DNA of 64,000 bases from Mycolicibacterium rhodesiae NBB3 (GCF_000230895.2 NC_016604.1:3720001-3784000); one strand, 5' to 3'; shown: positions 1 through 9,198, numbered from the stretch's first letter. A program made the numbers and translations. The notes: generated by a model not told the origin, from the sequence alone.

Positions 1-2044
1 CGCAGACCACGACTTCGGTGGGCACTTCGGGGTCGTCGCACTCGAGAACGGTGACGCTGCCGAACCCGCGACGGTCGGGGTCATCGGCAAGGCCGGCAGG
101 CGCGGGTGGGTCGTACAACGCGTACATGCTGGTCGTCAGCTCACCGTTCGCGAGCCCACCGGTCAGCCGGACGTGACGCTGGGGCTTGCGTGCCTTGGGC
201 GGCTGGTGCCAGTCGTTGACGATCGTGGCCTCGTCGGCGATGAACACGTCGCTGTTGTCGGACCATTCGTCGACGGGATTGTTGACGCGATCGAAATGGC
301 TCCACCAGAACGGCTTGGCTTCGCGACGGTGGAATCCGCGTGCGGCGGCGACCATCGCCACGGCGGTCTGCTCGGCGCTCCGCGGTTCCACGCCGTCACC
401 CGCGAACTTGGAAAGCCTGCGTTCGAGATCGTCGCCGAGTTCGATCGCTGTGACCGCGCCGTCGTCGCGTATCGGCTGCGGACCGCGCGGCGGGACACCG
501 GACTCGATGGCGCGGGCCATCATCCAGTCGCGCAGGCGGCGGGTGGACCGGCAGTCGTAGGCGTTGTAGTCCTCGATCTTCTTGAGCACAGCAGCCGCTT
601 CGTCGGCTCGGCCCTCATCGCGCAGCTCGCAGTAGTTCGCGTATTGCGTGATGGAGTCGGTGGCGGTGGTGACCTCACCGCTGCGCAGCTCGTTGCCCAT
701 GTAGAGCGGCTCCAGCGACTTGATGCTGTAGTTCTCGGTGCCGACCCGGATACTCTTGCGCACCAACGGATACAGGTCGACCAGCACGCCGTTGCGCAAC
801 AGGTCGTCGACGTCGTTCTCGCCAACCCCGTAGCGGCCCGCCAGCCGCAGGAGCGTGCTCTTCTCGTAGGCCGCGTAGTGGTAGATGTGCATGCCGGGGT
901 AGCGCCTCAACCGCTTGCGCACCATCGCCAGGAAGTCGGCCAGCGCCGTGCGCTCACTGGCGCGGTCGTGGGCCCAGAACGGGTGGAACCCGTCGGTGGT
1001 GGCCGGCGAGCCGGCCGATCCAGCCAATGTCAATACGCCCCACAGATATTCGAGCCCCCATTCGCGTCCGTCGACGGTCCACAGCGGGTCACCCTCGAAG
1101 TCGAAGAACAGGTCGCCCTTGTTGGCGTCCGGCAGCACCATCAACGGCTGCGCGTCGATGACCTCGTAGGCGGGCTTGCCGTCCACCTTCGGGGTGCGCT
1201 GCAGCCGCGCCTGCGCCGTCAACGCCTTGACCGTGCGCGACGACAGTTCAGGCACGGGGCCGCTGTGGGCCGCGAGCTCGGCGACGGTGGTGATGCCCGC
1301 GTCGATGAGCCGCGCCCGCTGACTCACCCGCATGTTGGCGACGAGCAGCAGGTCGTCATGGGCGCGGACCTGGATCTCGCATTCGGGACAGCGGAAACAT
1401 GCCCGCACGTCCTCGTTCTCCCATGCGACCGCGGCGCCGCTGGTGTGGTGGTCATCGAGTAGCCGTTGCAGCGCAGCGCGTCTGCCTTCGTACACCGGAA
1501 GCAGTTCGTCGACGCGGTATCTGACGGTCGCGCCGTCGCCGAGCACCAACTCCACCTCGGGTGCCACCGGCACCCCCGCGCGGGTCAGGGTGTCCGCGTA
1601 AGCGGCCAGCTGCAGGAGGGCCTCCACCTTGACCGAGCGCGCGAGCTTGGTGTCGCGCAGCCGGTACTGGTCGGAGTCCAGCACCAGGAAGTCGGCGAAG
1701 CCGGCGAACCGACCGTCGAACATGGCGGCCTGATAGATCACCGGGGCCCGGCGTTCCACAGCGCGCATGGTCGCCTCGGCCGCGGCAGTCAGTCCGTCGA
1801 TGGTGTAGTCGGGCCGGCCGATGATCGCGACGTTCTCTTCGGACAGTTCGCGAAGCTCATCGAGGTGGCGCTGTTCGTGTTCGCCGCCGAGCTGGGCGGT
1901 GCGGGCGAGCAATTCGTCTTCGGCTGTGACGGCGGGGCCCCGGCCGAGTTTCGCGTCGAACGCGCGCAACAACGCGTACTCACAGCGTGACGCCGCGGCG
2001 AGATCAGATGCGCTGTAGATGACTCTGTCGTCAGAGACGAACAC
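1..2044 (-). CDS. RecB-like nuclease/helicase, TM0106 family (Rv1251c-type), 3' end outside window
   Basis: Leftward reading frame open to the window edge, about 681 codons visible. The N-terminal part fits a Cas4/RecB-like PD-(D/E)XK nuclease: an early Cys (SRCEYALLRAF), a D...DTKLA core, then a CFRCPEC cysteine cluster that may hold an Fe-S centre. An RNase H-like region follows with FFDFEGDP, YHYAAYEKS and YNAYDCRSTRRLRDW. This is the TM0106 arrangement; in the Rv1251c family a Dna2-like SF1 helicase follows, and it would lie beyond position 1. GTG 2044 was chosen because family members begin a few residues before YSASDLAAA. Probable role: DNA end processing or repair. The 23-bp palindrome at 2083-2144 lies just upstream. 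Confidence 0.8.
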   Translation of the reverse strand, partial: MFVSDDRVIYSASDLAAASRCEYALLRAFDAKLGRGPAVTAEDELLARTAQLGGEHEQRHLDELRELSEENVAIIGRPDYTIDGLTAAAEATMRAVERRAPVIYQAAMFDGRFAGFADFLVLDSDQYRLRDTKLARSVKVEALLQLAAYADTLTRAGVPVAPEVELVLGDGATVRYRVDELLPVYEGRRAALQRLLDDHHTSGAAVAWENEDVRACFRCPECEIQVRAHDDLLLVANMRVSQRARLIDAGITTVAELAAHSGPVPELSSRTVKALTAQARLQRTPKVDGKPAYEVIDAQPLMVLPDANKGDLFFDFEGDPLWTVDGREWGLEYLWGVLTLAGSAGSPATTDGFHPFWAHDRASERTALADFLAMVRKRLRRYPGMHIYHYAAYEKSTLLRLAGRYGVGENDVDDLLRNGVLVDLYPLVRKSIRVGTENYSIKSLEPLYMGNELRSGEVTTATDSITQYANYCELRDEGRADEAAAVLKKIEDYNAYDCRSTRRLRDWMMARAIESGVPPRGPQPIRDDGAVTAIELGDDLERRLSKFAGDGVEPRSAEQTAVAMVAAARGFHRREAKPFWWSHFDRVNNPVDEWSDNSDVFIADEATIVNDWHQPPKARKPQRHVRLTGGLANGELTTSMYALYDPPAPAGLADDPDRRGFGSVTVLECDDPEVPTEVVVC

Positions 2045-2082
2045 ACGCCCAACCTTAGGCGAGTGCGGCGACACCCCGGATG

Positions 2083-2144
2083 CGCCGAGACTGCTGAGAG
2101 ATCGCGTATTGGCGCGAAATGGCGATCTCTCAGCAGTCTCGGCG
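2083..2144. repeat. Perfect 23-bp inverted repeat, 16-nt loop
   Basis: Arms 2083-2105 and 2122-2144 are exact reverse complements (left arm starts CGCCGAGACTGCTGAGAG). The repeat sits between the lprE-like stop and the nuclease start. There is no T-run on either side, so a classical intrinsic terminator is not well supported. It may be a factor-independent hairpin terminator of the mycobacterial type or a dispersed intergenic palindrome. Confidence 0.85.
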
Positions 2145-2150
2145 AAACGT

Positions 2151-2726
2151 CTAGCCGGGCGTGTTGCCGATCAGCTCGACACCGTTGCCGTTCCATCTGA
2201 ATTTCACGACGCTGTCCAGTCCGGGGGCTCCGCTGGAGTATCGCAACGCGACGGTGTCACCAGTGGTCACGGCGTTGTCGATGCCATTGAAGCCGTAGGT
2301 GTCCGGCACGCCGCTGGGGATGAACTGGCCCAGATGGAACATCACCGCGCGGGTGTTCGGGTTCTGCGCGTTGGTGTTGGCCTTCACGATCACCACGGAC
2401 AGCGGCGCGCATTCGTTGTAGTTGCCCGCCAGCGGTTCGGGGCTCCACCCCTGGTTGCTTCGTGGATCGCGCGGCAGCGCTGACACCGCGGTGGCGATCT
2501 CGGGCGCTGCCAGGTCGACGTCACACGGCTGGGCCTCGCGCGCCGGCGTCGCCACCGGCACCGGACCCGCCGGAGTCGGTGCGTTCGGCGGCGGTGCGCT
2601 GACGTTCGGCGCCGTCGGCCCCGGGGTCTTGGAGGCGGTGGAGTCTCCTGAGCTGCACCCGGCGACCGCCGACGCCACCGAGAGCATCACCATGCAGATC
2701 GCAGCCGCCGACTTCACGGTGCGCAA
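2151..2726 (-). CDS. lprE: LppP/LprE-family lipoprotein
   Basis: 191 codons. The N-terminus is a lipoprotein signal: basic start, hydrophobic stretch, lipobox VAGC with Cys24. A Pro/Ala/Thr-rich linker (about residues 30-70) precedes a compact domain with ECAPLSVV, NPNTRAVMFHLG and GNGVELIGNTP, typical of LppP/LprE proteins, whose biochemical function is unknown. It should be anchored to the outer face of the plasma membrane. The listed start is TTG; GTG three codons downstream (2717) is equally possible. It is divergent from deaD with an 80-bp gap, the same neighbour pair as Rv1252c-Rv1253, which supports the name. Confidence 0.8.
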   Translation of the reverse strand: MRTVKSAAAICMVMLSVASAVAGCSSGDSTASKTPGPTAPNVSAPPPNAPTPAGPVPVATPAREAQPCDVDLAAPEIATAVSALPRDPRSNQGWSPEPLAGNYNECAPLSVVIVKANTNAQNPNTRAVMFHLGQFIPSGVPDTYGFNGIDNAVTTGDTVALRYSSGAPGLDSVVKFRWNGNGVELIGNTPG

Positions 2727-2790
2727 CGGTACCGAAACCCGTCCCGACGATTGGGCAAGCCGCGCGGCGGGTCGGGCAGCCGGCGGGCAC

Positions 2791-2796
2791 TAGACT
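2791..2796 (+). promoter_or_regulatory. Probable -10 box of deaD (TAGACT), leaderless
   Basis: TAGACT fits the mycobacterial TANNNT -10 element and ends 9 nt before the deaD ATG, so transcription would begin at or just before the start codon. Confidence 0.5.
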
Positions 2797-2805
2797 CATC
2801 GACTG

Positions 2806-4494
2806 ATGACGACCTCCGACCCGGACGAGAACCGGGCAGAACTCACCTTTGACGACCTGCAGATTCACCCTTCGGTGCTGCAGGCCGTCAAAGAGGTCGG
2901 CTATGAGTCGCCGTCCGCCATCCAGGCCGCCACGATTCCGGCCATGCTCAAGGGTTCGGACGTGGTCGGCCTGGCGCAGACGGGCACCGGCAAGACCGCG
3001 GCGTTCGCGATCCCGATCCTGTCGAAGATCGACACCAACAGCCGGACCACCCAGGCGCTGGTGCTGGCGCCGACGCGCGAACTCGCACTGCAGGTCGCCG
3101 AGGCGTTCAGCCGCTACGGCGCGCACTTGCACGTGAACGTTCTGCCCGTCTACGGCGGCTCGTCATACGGACCCCAGCTCGCCGGGCTCAAGCGCGGAGC
3201 GCAGATCGTCGTCGGCACACCCGGGCGCGTGATCGATCATCTGGAGAAGGGCACGCTCGACGTCTCGCACCTCGACTACATGGTGCTCGACGAGGCCGAC
3301 GAGATGCTGCAGATGGGCTTCGCCGAGGATGTCGAACGCATCCTCGCCGACACCCCGGAGTACAAGCAGGTCGCGCTGTTCTCGGCGACCATGCCGCCGG
3401 CCATCAAGAAGATCACATCGAAATACCTGCACGGTCCCGTCGAGGTGACGGTCAAGTCCAAGACTCAGACCGCCGAGAACATCACCCAGCGCTACATCCA
3501 GGTGTCCTACCCCCGCAAGATGGACGCGCTGACCCGGTTGCTCGAGGTCGAACAGGGCGACGCGATGATCGTGTTCGTCCGCACCAAGCAGGCCACCGAG
3601 GAGGTCGCCGAAAAGCTGCGCGCCCGAGGCTTTTCCGCGGCAGCCATCAACGGTGACATCCCACAGGCCGTCCGCGAGCGCACGATCAACTCGCTCAAGG
3701 ACGGCAGCCTCGACATTCTGGTGGCCACCGACGTGGCAGCGCGCGGCCTCGACGTCGAACGCATATCGCACGTGGTCAATTTCGACATCCCGCACGACCC
3801 GGAGTCCTACGTGCACCGCATCGGGCGCACCGGCCGGGCGGGCCGATCGGGGACCGCGCTGCTGTTCGTCACGCCGCGGGAACGTCATCTGCTCAAGTCC
3901 ATCGAGCGGGTCACCAGGCAGAAGCTCGTCGAAATCGAGTTGCCCTCAGTCGACGACGTCAACGCCAACCGCGTCGCGAAGTTCCGCGACTCGATCACCG
4001 AGGCGCTCGCTGCGCCGGGAATCGAGTTGTTCCGCCAGCTGATCGAGGGCTACGAACGCGATCACGACGTGCCGCTCGCCGATATCGCCGCGGCGCTGGC
4101 ATTGCAGAGCCGCGACGGCGAAGAGTTCTTGATGACCGAACCGCCGCCGGAGAAGCGTCGCGAACGACCCGACCGGGAACCGCGCAACGAGGGTCCGCGC
4201 AAACCACGCGAACGACGCGGCGACTTCGCCACCTATCGCATCTCGGTGGGCAAGCGGCACAAGGTGATGCCCGGCGCGATCGTCGGCGCCATCGCCAACG
4301 AGGGCGGCTTGCACCGCAGCGACTTCGGGCACATCTCGATCCGGCCCGACCACTCGCTGGTGGAGTTGCCCGCCAAGCTGTCCCACGACACCTTGAAAGC
4401 CCTTGAGAAAACCCGCATTCAGGGCATTCTGATCAACCTGCAACCCGACCGTCCGCCACGAAAGGGCGGGAAGACCGGCCACAAATCCAAATGA
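2806..4494 (+). CDS. deaD: DEAD-box ATP-dependent RNA helicase
   Basis: 562 codons. The SF2 helicase core is complete: Walker A AQTGTGKT (57-64), PTRELALQV, GTPGR, DEAD (162-165), SAT (193-195), ATDVAARGLD and HRIGRTGRAGR. A charged Arg/Pro/Glu linker (about 440-465) leads to a C-terminal DbpA-type RNA-binding domain (YRISVGKRHKVMPGAIVGAI). DeaD/CsdA helicases unwind structured RNA in ribosome assembly, mRNA turnover and cold response. The ATG is close behind a TANNNT box, so the mRNA is probably leaderless. The stop overlaps the acyltransferase start by 4 nt (ATGA), indicating co-transcription. Confidence 0.95.
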   Translation: MTTSDPDENRAELTFDDLQIHPSVLQAVKEVGYESPSAIQAATIPAMLKGSDVVGLAQTGTGKTAAFAIPILSKIDTNSRTTQALVLAPTRELALQVAEAFSRYGAHLHVNVLPVYGGSSYGPQLAGLKRGAQIVVGTPGRVIDHLEKGTLDVSHLDYMVLDEADEMLQMGFAEDVERILADTPEYKQVALFSATMPPAIKKITSKYLHGPVEVTVKSKTQTAENITQRYIQVSYPRKMDALTRLLEVEQGDAMIVFVRTKQATEEVAEKLRARGFSAAAINGDIPQAVRERTINSLKDGSLDILVATDVAARGLDVERISHVVNFDIPHDPESYVHRIGRTGRAGRSGTALLFVTPRERHLLKSIERVTRQKLVEIELPSVDDVNANRVAKFRDSITEALAAPGIELFRQLIEGYERDHDVPLADIAAALALQSRDGEEFLMTEPPPEKRRERPDREPRNEGPRKPRERRGDFATYRISVGKRHKVMPGAIVGAIANEGGLHRSDFGHISIRPDHSLVELPAKLSHDTLKALEKTRIQGILINLQPDRPPRKGGKTGHKSK

Positions 4495-5633
4495 CCCTGT
4501 CCAACAGTGTCGATGCCCAAGGCGGACTGGAATCCGTCGGCAAGCCTGAGCGGGTCGCATCGCTCACCGGTATCAGGGCCGTGGCGGCGCTGCTGGTCAT
4601 GCTCACCCACGCGGCGTACACCACCGGCAAGTACACCCACGGCTATGCCGGCTTGGTGTGGTCGCGTGCGGAGATCGGCGTTCCGATCTTCTTCGTGCTC
4701 TCGGGATTTCTGCTCTTCAGTCCCTGGGTGAACGCGGCCGCGTCGGGCGAATCGTCGCCGTCGGTGCGCCGCTACGCATGGCACCGGGTGCGACGCATCA
4801 TGCCCGCATACGTGGTCACGGTGCTGGCCGCCTATCTGCTGTACCACTTCCGCACCGCCGGGCCCAACCCCGGACACACCTGGGAAGGCCTGTTCCGCAA
4901 TCTCACGCTGACCCAGATCTATACGGACAACTACCTGTATTCGTTTCTGCATCAAGGGCTTACGCAGATGTGGAGCCTGGCGGTCGAGGCCGCCTTCTAC
5001 GTCGTGCTGCCAGCACTGGCCTATCTGCTGCTCGTGGTGCTGTGCCGACGGCGGTGGCGGCCGGGCCTGCTGCTGGCAGGCCTTGGGGGTTTGGCATTGC
5101 TCACCCCGGCGTGGCTGATCCTCGTCCATACCACCGATTTCCTGCCCGACGCTGCGCGACTGTGGTTGCCGACGTATCTCGTGTGGTTCATCGGCGGGAT
5201 GGTTCTCGCCGCTCTGCAGCCCCTGGGGGTGCGGGCGTACGCACTGGCGTGCATTCCGCTCGCGGTGGTCTGCTACTTCATCGTGTCCACGCCGATCGGC
5301 GGTGCACCGACGACGTCTCCGGCCGAACTCCGCGAGGCGTTGTTCAAGGCGGGCTTCTACGCCGTGATCGCCACGCTGATGGTGGCGCCGCTCGCGTTGG
5401 GGGACCGCGGTGTCTACGCGAGGTTCCTGGCGTCGCGGCCGATGGTCTTCCTCGGCGAGATCTCCTACGAGATCTTCCTGATCCATCTCTTGACCATGGA
5501 ACTGGTGATGGTCGAGATCGTCCGGTACCCGATCTACACCGGTTCGATGTGGTGGCTGTTCATCGTCACGTTCGTCGTGACGGTGCCGCTGGCCTGGCTG
5601 CTCCACCGCTGCACCCGCGTGCGCACCACCTGA
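4491..5633 (+). CDS. Acyltransferase 3 family integral membrane protein
   Basis: 380 codons, mostly hydrophobic, with about ten predicted transmembrane segments. The start resembles the acyltransferase-3 (OafA/NodX) fold: LTGIRAVAALLVMLTHAAY, where the His is the likely catalytic residue, followed by FFVLSGFLLF, and later MWSLAVEAAFYVVLP and a C-terminal GEISYEIFLIHLL. These enzymes O-acylate sugars or lipids at the membrane; the substrate cannot be read from sequence. Translationally coupled to deaD (ATGA). Corresponds by position to Rv1254. Confidence 0.88.
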   Translation: MTLSNSVDAQGGLESVGKPERVASLTGIRAVAALLVMLTHAAYTTGKYTHGYAGLVWSRAEIGVPIFFVLSGFLLFSPWVNAAASGESSPSVRRYAWHRVRRIMPAYVVTVLAAYLLYHFRTAGPNPGHTWEGLFRNLTLTQIYTDNYLYSFLHQGLTQMWSLAVEAAFYVVLPALAYLLLVVLCRRRWRPGLLLAGLGGLALLTPAWLILVHTTDFLPDAARLWLPTYLVWFIGGMVLAALQPLGVRAYALACIPLAVVCYFIVSTPIGGAPTTSPAELREALFKAGFYAVIATLMVAPLALGDRGVYARFLASRPMVFLGEISYEIFLIHLLTMELVMVEIVRYPIYTGSMWWLFIVTFVVTVPLAWLLHRCTRVRTT

Positions 5634-5674
5634 CGCCTCTCTACACCTGCGATGTCGCGATGTCGCGTCAGTGA

Positions 5675-6259
5675 CTACCCGGACAACTTCTGGCTCGCGG
5701 GCAGCACGATGGGCACGACGAACTCGTTGAGCATCGCCCGCTCGTCCTCCTCGTCGTGCCCGGGGAACAACATCAGCGAGGTCATCACACGAACCAGCCA
5801 GCGCGCACGGTTTGCGACCAGTTCGGGGTTGTCGGAACCGAGCGAGATCACGAAAGCCTCGGTCAACGCCTTGATGACCTCTGACTCCTCGGCCATCTCC
5901 GCGCCGATGGGCCGCTGGGTGGTCGCGAACCACGATGCCAGCGCGGGGCTTTCGCGAACGTTGCGCAGTGACGCGATGAGCCCCTCGATCAGTCGCTCGC
6001 GCGGATCGACGACGGCGTTGATCTGATCGGTCATCTCCCGGTAGAGCCGGTAGGCCTCGCGATGGACGTAGGCGGTGTAGAGCGCTTCACGATTCTCGAA
6101 GTACCGGTACAGCGTCGCGCGGGAGCAGCCTGCGGCCGAGGCGATTTCGTGCATGCCGACGGTCGCGGCCTCTTTCTTGGCGAACAGGTCGCCCGCTGCG
6201 TCCAGGATGCGGTCAGCGGCCACCTCGGTGCGCCGCTCGGCAAGCCAGTCGCCGGGCAT
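5675..6259 (-). CDS. TetR-family transcriptional regulator
   Basis: 194 codons. An N-terminal TetR HTH is clear: ILDAAGDLFAKKEAATVGMHEIA and SRATLYRYFENREALY (roughly residues 18-61). The rest is a variable helical ligand domain. Its ATG overlaps the stop of the P450 gene by one base, so it is the distal gene of the P450 transcript and probably autoregulates it. Convergent with the acyltransferase. Position matches Rv1255c; the ligand is unknown. Confidence 0.92.
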   Translation of the reverse strand: MPGDWLAERRTEVAADRILDAAGDLFAKKEAATVGMHEIASAAGCSRATLYRYFENREALYTAYVHREAYRLYREMTDQINAVVDPRERLIEGLIASLRNVRESPALASWFATTQRPIGAEMAEESEVIKALTEAFVISLGSDNPELVANRARWLVRVMTSLMLFPGHDEEDERAMLNEFVVPIVLPASQKLSG

Positions 6260-7497
6260 CAGCCGGTCACCGTGAACGGAACGGACAACGGACGACGCAC
6301 GTAGCTTCCGCCGGCCCAGATGATTCCGTCCTCATCGATCTCGAAGTCCGGGATCCGTGTCAACAGCTCGGTCAGTGCGACCCGCGACTGCATCCGCGCG
6401 GCCGCGGCGCCAAGGCAGTGATGGGCTCCGTGGCTGAACGTCAAGATGTTGCGCGGTTTACGCGTCACATCAAGGGTGCCCGCGTCGTCGCCGTACTGGC
6501 GTTCGTCGCGGTTGGCCGATCCGTAGAGCAACATCACGCGCCGGCCCTCGGGGATCGTGGTGTCGCCGACGGTGACGTCACGGGTCACCGTGCGGCCGAG
6601 CATCTGCACCGGCGAGGTGAGCCGTAACAGCTCGTCGATCGCGTCAGGGATCAGATCGGTGTTGTCGGCCAACAGCTTTCGCTGGTCGGGTCGCTGGTGT
6701 AGCAACTGCACCGAACCGCCGAGCATGCCGGTCGTGGTGTCGTTGCCACCGGTGACCATCGTGAAGGTGAACGCGAGAATCGACAGCACGCCAGCGATGT
6801 CGCCGTCCGCGCCGACGCCGGCCGCCACGAGATGTGAGACCGTGTCGTCCTCGGGCTCGACACGACGCCGCTCGATCAGCGCGGTGAAGTAGGCCATCAT
6901 CTCTCCGAGCGCGTCGCCCAGATGGTTCAGCGCTCCCGCCACGCCACCCTCGGCGGTGTTCGCCGCGACGATTGCTTCGGTCCAGCCGTCGAACTTGTCA
7001 CGGTCGCCTTCTGGCACACCGAGGTAGTGCGCCACCACCATCGAGGGCAGTGGTTTGAACAGCTCGGCGACGATGTCACCGCCGCCGTTCTTGCGGATAC
7101 GCTCCACTCGCTCTTTGACGTAGTCCCGCACCTTGGGTTCGACGGCCTCGACCTGGCGCGGTGTGAAGCCCCGCGACACCAGGCGCCGGAACTCGGTGTG
7201 CACCGGCGGATCCTGCATCACCATCGGCGGGTTGTCGGCGAGGCCGATGAGATCGAGCTCGCCGTAGTTGACGGTCAGACCCTGCGCTGACGAGTACGTC
7301 TCGTGATCGCGCGCCGCTGTGAAGATGTCGGCGTGCCGTGACATCACGTAGTAGTCGAGGTCGGGGTCGTCGGGGATGACGTGGTGGACGGGGTCGTGGT
7401 CACGAAGCGCCCGGTACATCTCCCATGGACTGGCCCAGGTGTCGGCGGTGGCAAGTTGAAAGCGGGCGGATGACCCCTGAGACAGAGTTGCTGTCAT
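6259..7497 (-). CDS. cyp130: Cytochrome P450, CYP130-like
   Basis: 412 codons, standard bacterial class I P450 length. The heme loop FSHGAHHCLG contains Cys361; the I-helix has GGNDTT (DTT 253-255); the K-helix ExxR is ELLR (289-292). It is a soluble monooxygenase needing ferredoxin and reductase partners, which are not in this window. Substrate not deducible. Gene order (FAD oxidase-P450-TetR) matches Rv1257c-Rv1256c-Rv1255c, the basis for the CYP130 assignment; subfamily should be confirmed by identity. Confidence 0.88.
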   Translation of the reverse strand: MTATLSQGSSARFQLATADTWASPWEMYRALRDHDPVHHVIPDDPDLDYYVMSRHADIFTAARDHETYSSAQGLTVNYGELDLIGLADNPPMVMQDPPVHTEFRRLVSRGFTPRQVEAVEPKVRDYVKERVERIRKNGGGDIVAELFKPLPSMVVAHYLGVPEGDRDKFDGWTEAIVAANTAEGGVAGALNHLGDALGEMMAYFTALIERRRVEPEDDTVSHLVAAGVGADGDIAGVLSILAFTFTMVTGGNDTTTGMLGGSVQLLHQRPDQRKLLADNTDLIPDAIDELLRLTSPVQMLGRTVTRDVTVGDTTIPEGRRVMLLYGSANRDERQYGDDAGTLDVTRKPRNILTFSHGAHHCLGAAAARMQSRVALTELLTRIPDFEIDEDGIIWAGGSYVRRPLSVPFTVTG

Positions 7498-7625
7498 GTC
7501 TCATTGGTACGACAGTATGCTGGACGTGTCAATAGACAGCGGCAGTTTTCCAGATTTGTCGCACATAGCGCACAGCGATTCGTGTGCGAACACGTGCGGT
7601 GAGCGCAGTGCGGTTAGCGCACAAG
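7498..7625 (-). promoter_or_regulatory. P450/tetR upstream region with candidate TetR operator
   Basis: 128-bp gap between the FAD oxidase stop and the P450 start. It holds a small palindrome, TGTC-AATA-GACA (7527-7538), which overlaps a TTGACA-like -35 on the minus strand. A TACTGT -10-like element lies closer to the P450 ATG. Such a symmetric site in front of an operon encoding its own TetR is a reasonable operator candidate, but the arms are only 4 bp. Confidence 0.35.
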
Positions 7626-8993
7626 TCAGAACGCCGCGCCCGGATTGAGGATGTTTCCCGGATCGAGAGCGGCTTTGATGCGTCGGTTGAGCTCCATCGC
7701 CTCGGGGCCGATCTGCCCTTCGAGCCAGGGGCGCTTGAGCCGGCCGACGCCGTGCTCGCCGGTGATCGTGCCGCCGAGCCCCACGGCGAGGTCCATGATC
7801 TCGCCGAATGCTTGGTGGGCGCGCTCGGACATGGCGGCGTCCGCGGGGTCGTAGACGATCAGCGGGTGGGTGTTGCCGTCGCCGGCGTGTGCGATCACCG
7901 AGATCAACAGGTCGTGATTAGCGGCGATCTTGGCGACGCCGCTCACCAGCTCGGCCAGCGCAGGCAGCGGCACGCCGACGTCCTCGAGCAGCAGCGAACC
8001 TTTCAACTCCACGGCCGGGATGCAGAACCTTCGTGCGGCGACGAAGGCCTCGCCCTCGTCGGGATCCGAGGTGGAAAACACTTCCTTGGCACCGTGTTTG
8101 GTGAACACCTCCGCCATGAATTCGGCATCCTGGATTCCTGTTGCGCCACGGTCGTCGGTCGCCGCCACCATCATCGCGGCGGCGTCGCGGTCGAGTCCCA
8201 TTTTCAGCTTGTCCTCGACGGCGTTGATCGACGCCGAGTCCATGAACTCGAGCATCGACGGCCGCATCCTGCCGGTGATGGTGACGACGGATTGGGCCGC
8301 CGCTTCGACGGAGTCGAACGTGGCGACGACCGTGCTGGCGACTTGTTGCGGCGGCAGCAGGCGAAGAGTCACTTCGGTGATCACGCCGAGCGTGCCTTCA
8401 CTGCCGACGAACAGTTTGGTCAGCGAGAGCCCGGCGACATCCTTGAGCCGCGGGCCCCCGAGCCGCACGGCGGTGCCGTCGGCCAGCACCACCTCCAGGC
8501 CGAGCACGTAGTCGGTGGTGACGCCGTACTTCACGCAGCACAGCCCGCCGGCGTTGGTGGCGATGTTGCCGCCGATGCTGCAGATCTCGAACGACGACGG
8601 GTCCGGCGGATACCAGAGCCCATGCTCGGCGACGGCTTTCTTGACCTCGGCGTTGAGCAGTCCCGGCTGCGCCACCGCCGTTCGGGTGACCGGGTCAACG
8701 GTGATGCCGCGCATCTTCTCCGTGGTCAGGACGATGGCGCCGTCCAAAGCGGTGGCACCGCCGGACAGCCCGGTGCCCATGCCGCGCGGCACGACCGCGA
8801 TCCTGTTGGCCGTCGCCCACCGCAGCGTCGCCTGGACGTCGGCCGTGCTGCGGGGACGCACCACCGCCAGCGCCGTTCCCGCGTTCGGATCGAAGGCGCG
8901 GTCCTGCCGGTACGACGCCAGGATGTCGGGATCGGTCACGACGGCACCCTCGGGCAATTCGGCGATCAGGCCCGCCAGCGCATCGGCACTCAC
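7626..8993 (-). CDS. FAD-linked oxidase, GlcD/D-lactate dehydrogenase type
   Basis: 455 codons, GTG start. N-terminal PCMH-type FAD domain with VVPRGMGTGLSGGA (about 60-75) and GGNIATNAGGLCCVKYG; C-terminal oxidase cap with HAGDGNTHPL and GEHGVGRLKRPWL, the signature of the glycolate oxidase GlcD/D-lactate dehydrogenase family. It oxidises 2-hydroxy acids. A decayed lactate-permease C-terminus 22 bp upstream on the same strand suggests the ancestral substrate was lactate. Position matches Rv1257c. Confidence 0.9.
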   Translation of the reverse strand: MSADALAGLIAELPEGAVVTDPDILASYRQDRAFDPNAGTALAVVRPRSTADVQATLRWATANRIAVVPRGMGTGLSGGATALDGAIVLTTEKMRGITVDPVTRTAVAQPGLLNAEVKKAVAEHGLWYPPDPSSFEICSIGGNIATNAGGLCCVKYGVTTDYVLGLEVVLADGTAVRLGGPRLKDVAGLSLTKLFVGSEGTLGVITEVTLRLLPPQQVASTVVATFDSVEAAAQSVVTITGRMRPSMLEFMDSASINAVEDKLKMGLDRDAAAMMVAATDDRGATGIQDAEFMAEVFTKHGAKEVFSTSDPDEGEAFVAARRFCIPAVELKGSLLLEDVGVPLPALAELVSGVAKIAANHDLLISVIAHAGDGNTHPLIVYDPADAAMSERAHQAFGEIMDLAVGLGGTITGEHGVGRLKRPWLEGQIGPEAMELNRRIKAALDPGNILNPGAAF

Positions 8994-9015
8994 AGATCGA
9001 TCCTACGAGCGCACG

Positions 9016-9137
9016 TCACGGGACCATCCACTCGAGCACCGGCGAGGCCTGCAGCCCCGACAGGATGCACATGCCGCGATCGTGAGGTTCTGCGGTGAGA
9101 TCATCTTGCCGAGCACCCCGCCGGAACTGTTCGACGC
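9016..9137 (-). pseudogene. lldP: C-terminal remnant of an L-lactate permease
   Basis: Two frame-shifted pieces match the end of the LldP family. Frame 1 (9131 leftward) reads NSSGGVLGKMISPQNLTIA, the conserved last cytoplasmic loop. Frame 2 then gives CILSGLQASPVLEWMVP and a stop at 9016, like the family ending with a final membrane helix and WMxP. About 35 expected residues between them are missing and nothing recognisable remains upstream. It lies directly upstream of the FAD oxidase on the same strand. Confidence 0.65.
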
Positions 9138-9192
9138 GGGCCGCGGATGCAAACAGCTCGTGAAATGCCAACGCAGGAGAATTGACGCGCGT

Positions 9193-9198
9193 TATAGT
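9193..9198 (+). promoter_or_regulatory. -10 box TATAGT for the LuxR-type regulator, leaderless
   Basis: TATAGT is followed by exactly 6 nt and then GTG 9205, the usual spacing of a mycobacterial leaderless transcript. This decides the start codon of the gene. Confidence 0.6.

Noticed and set aside
173..1462. Long plus-strand open frames opposite the nuclease
   Set aside because: Typical high-GC antisense shadows; the minus-strand frame carries all recognisable motifs.
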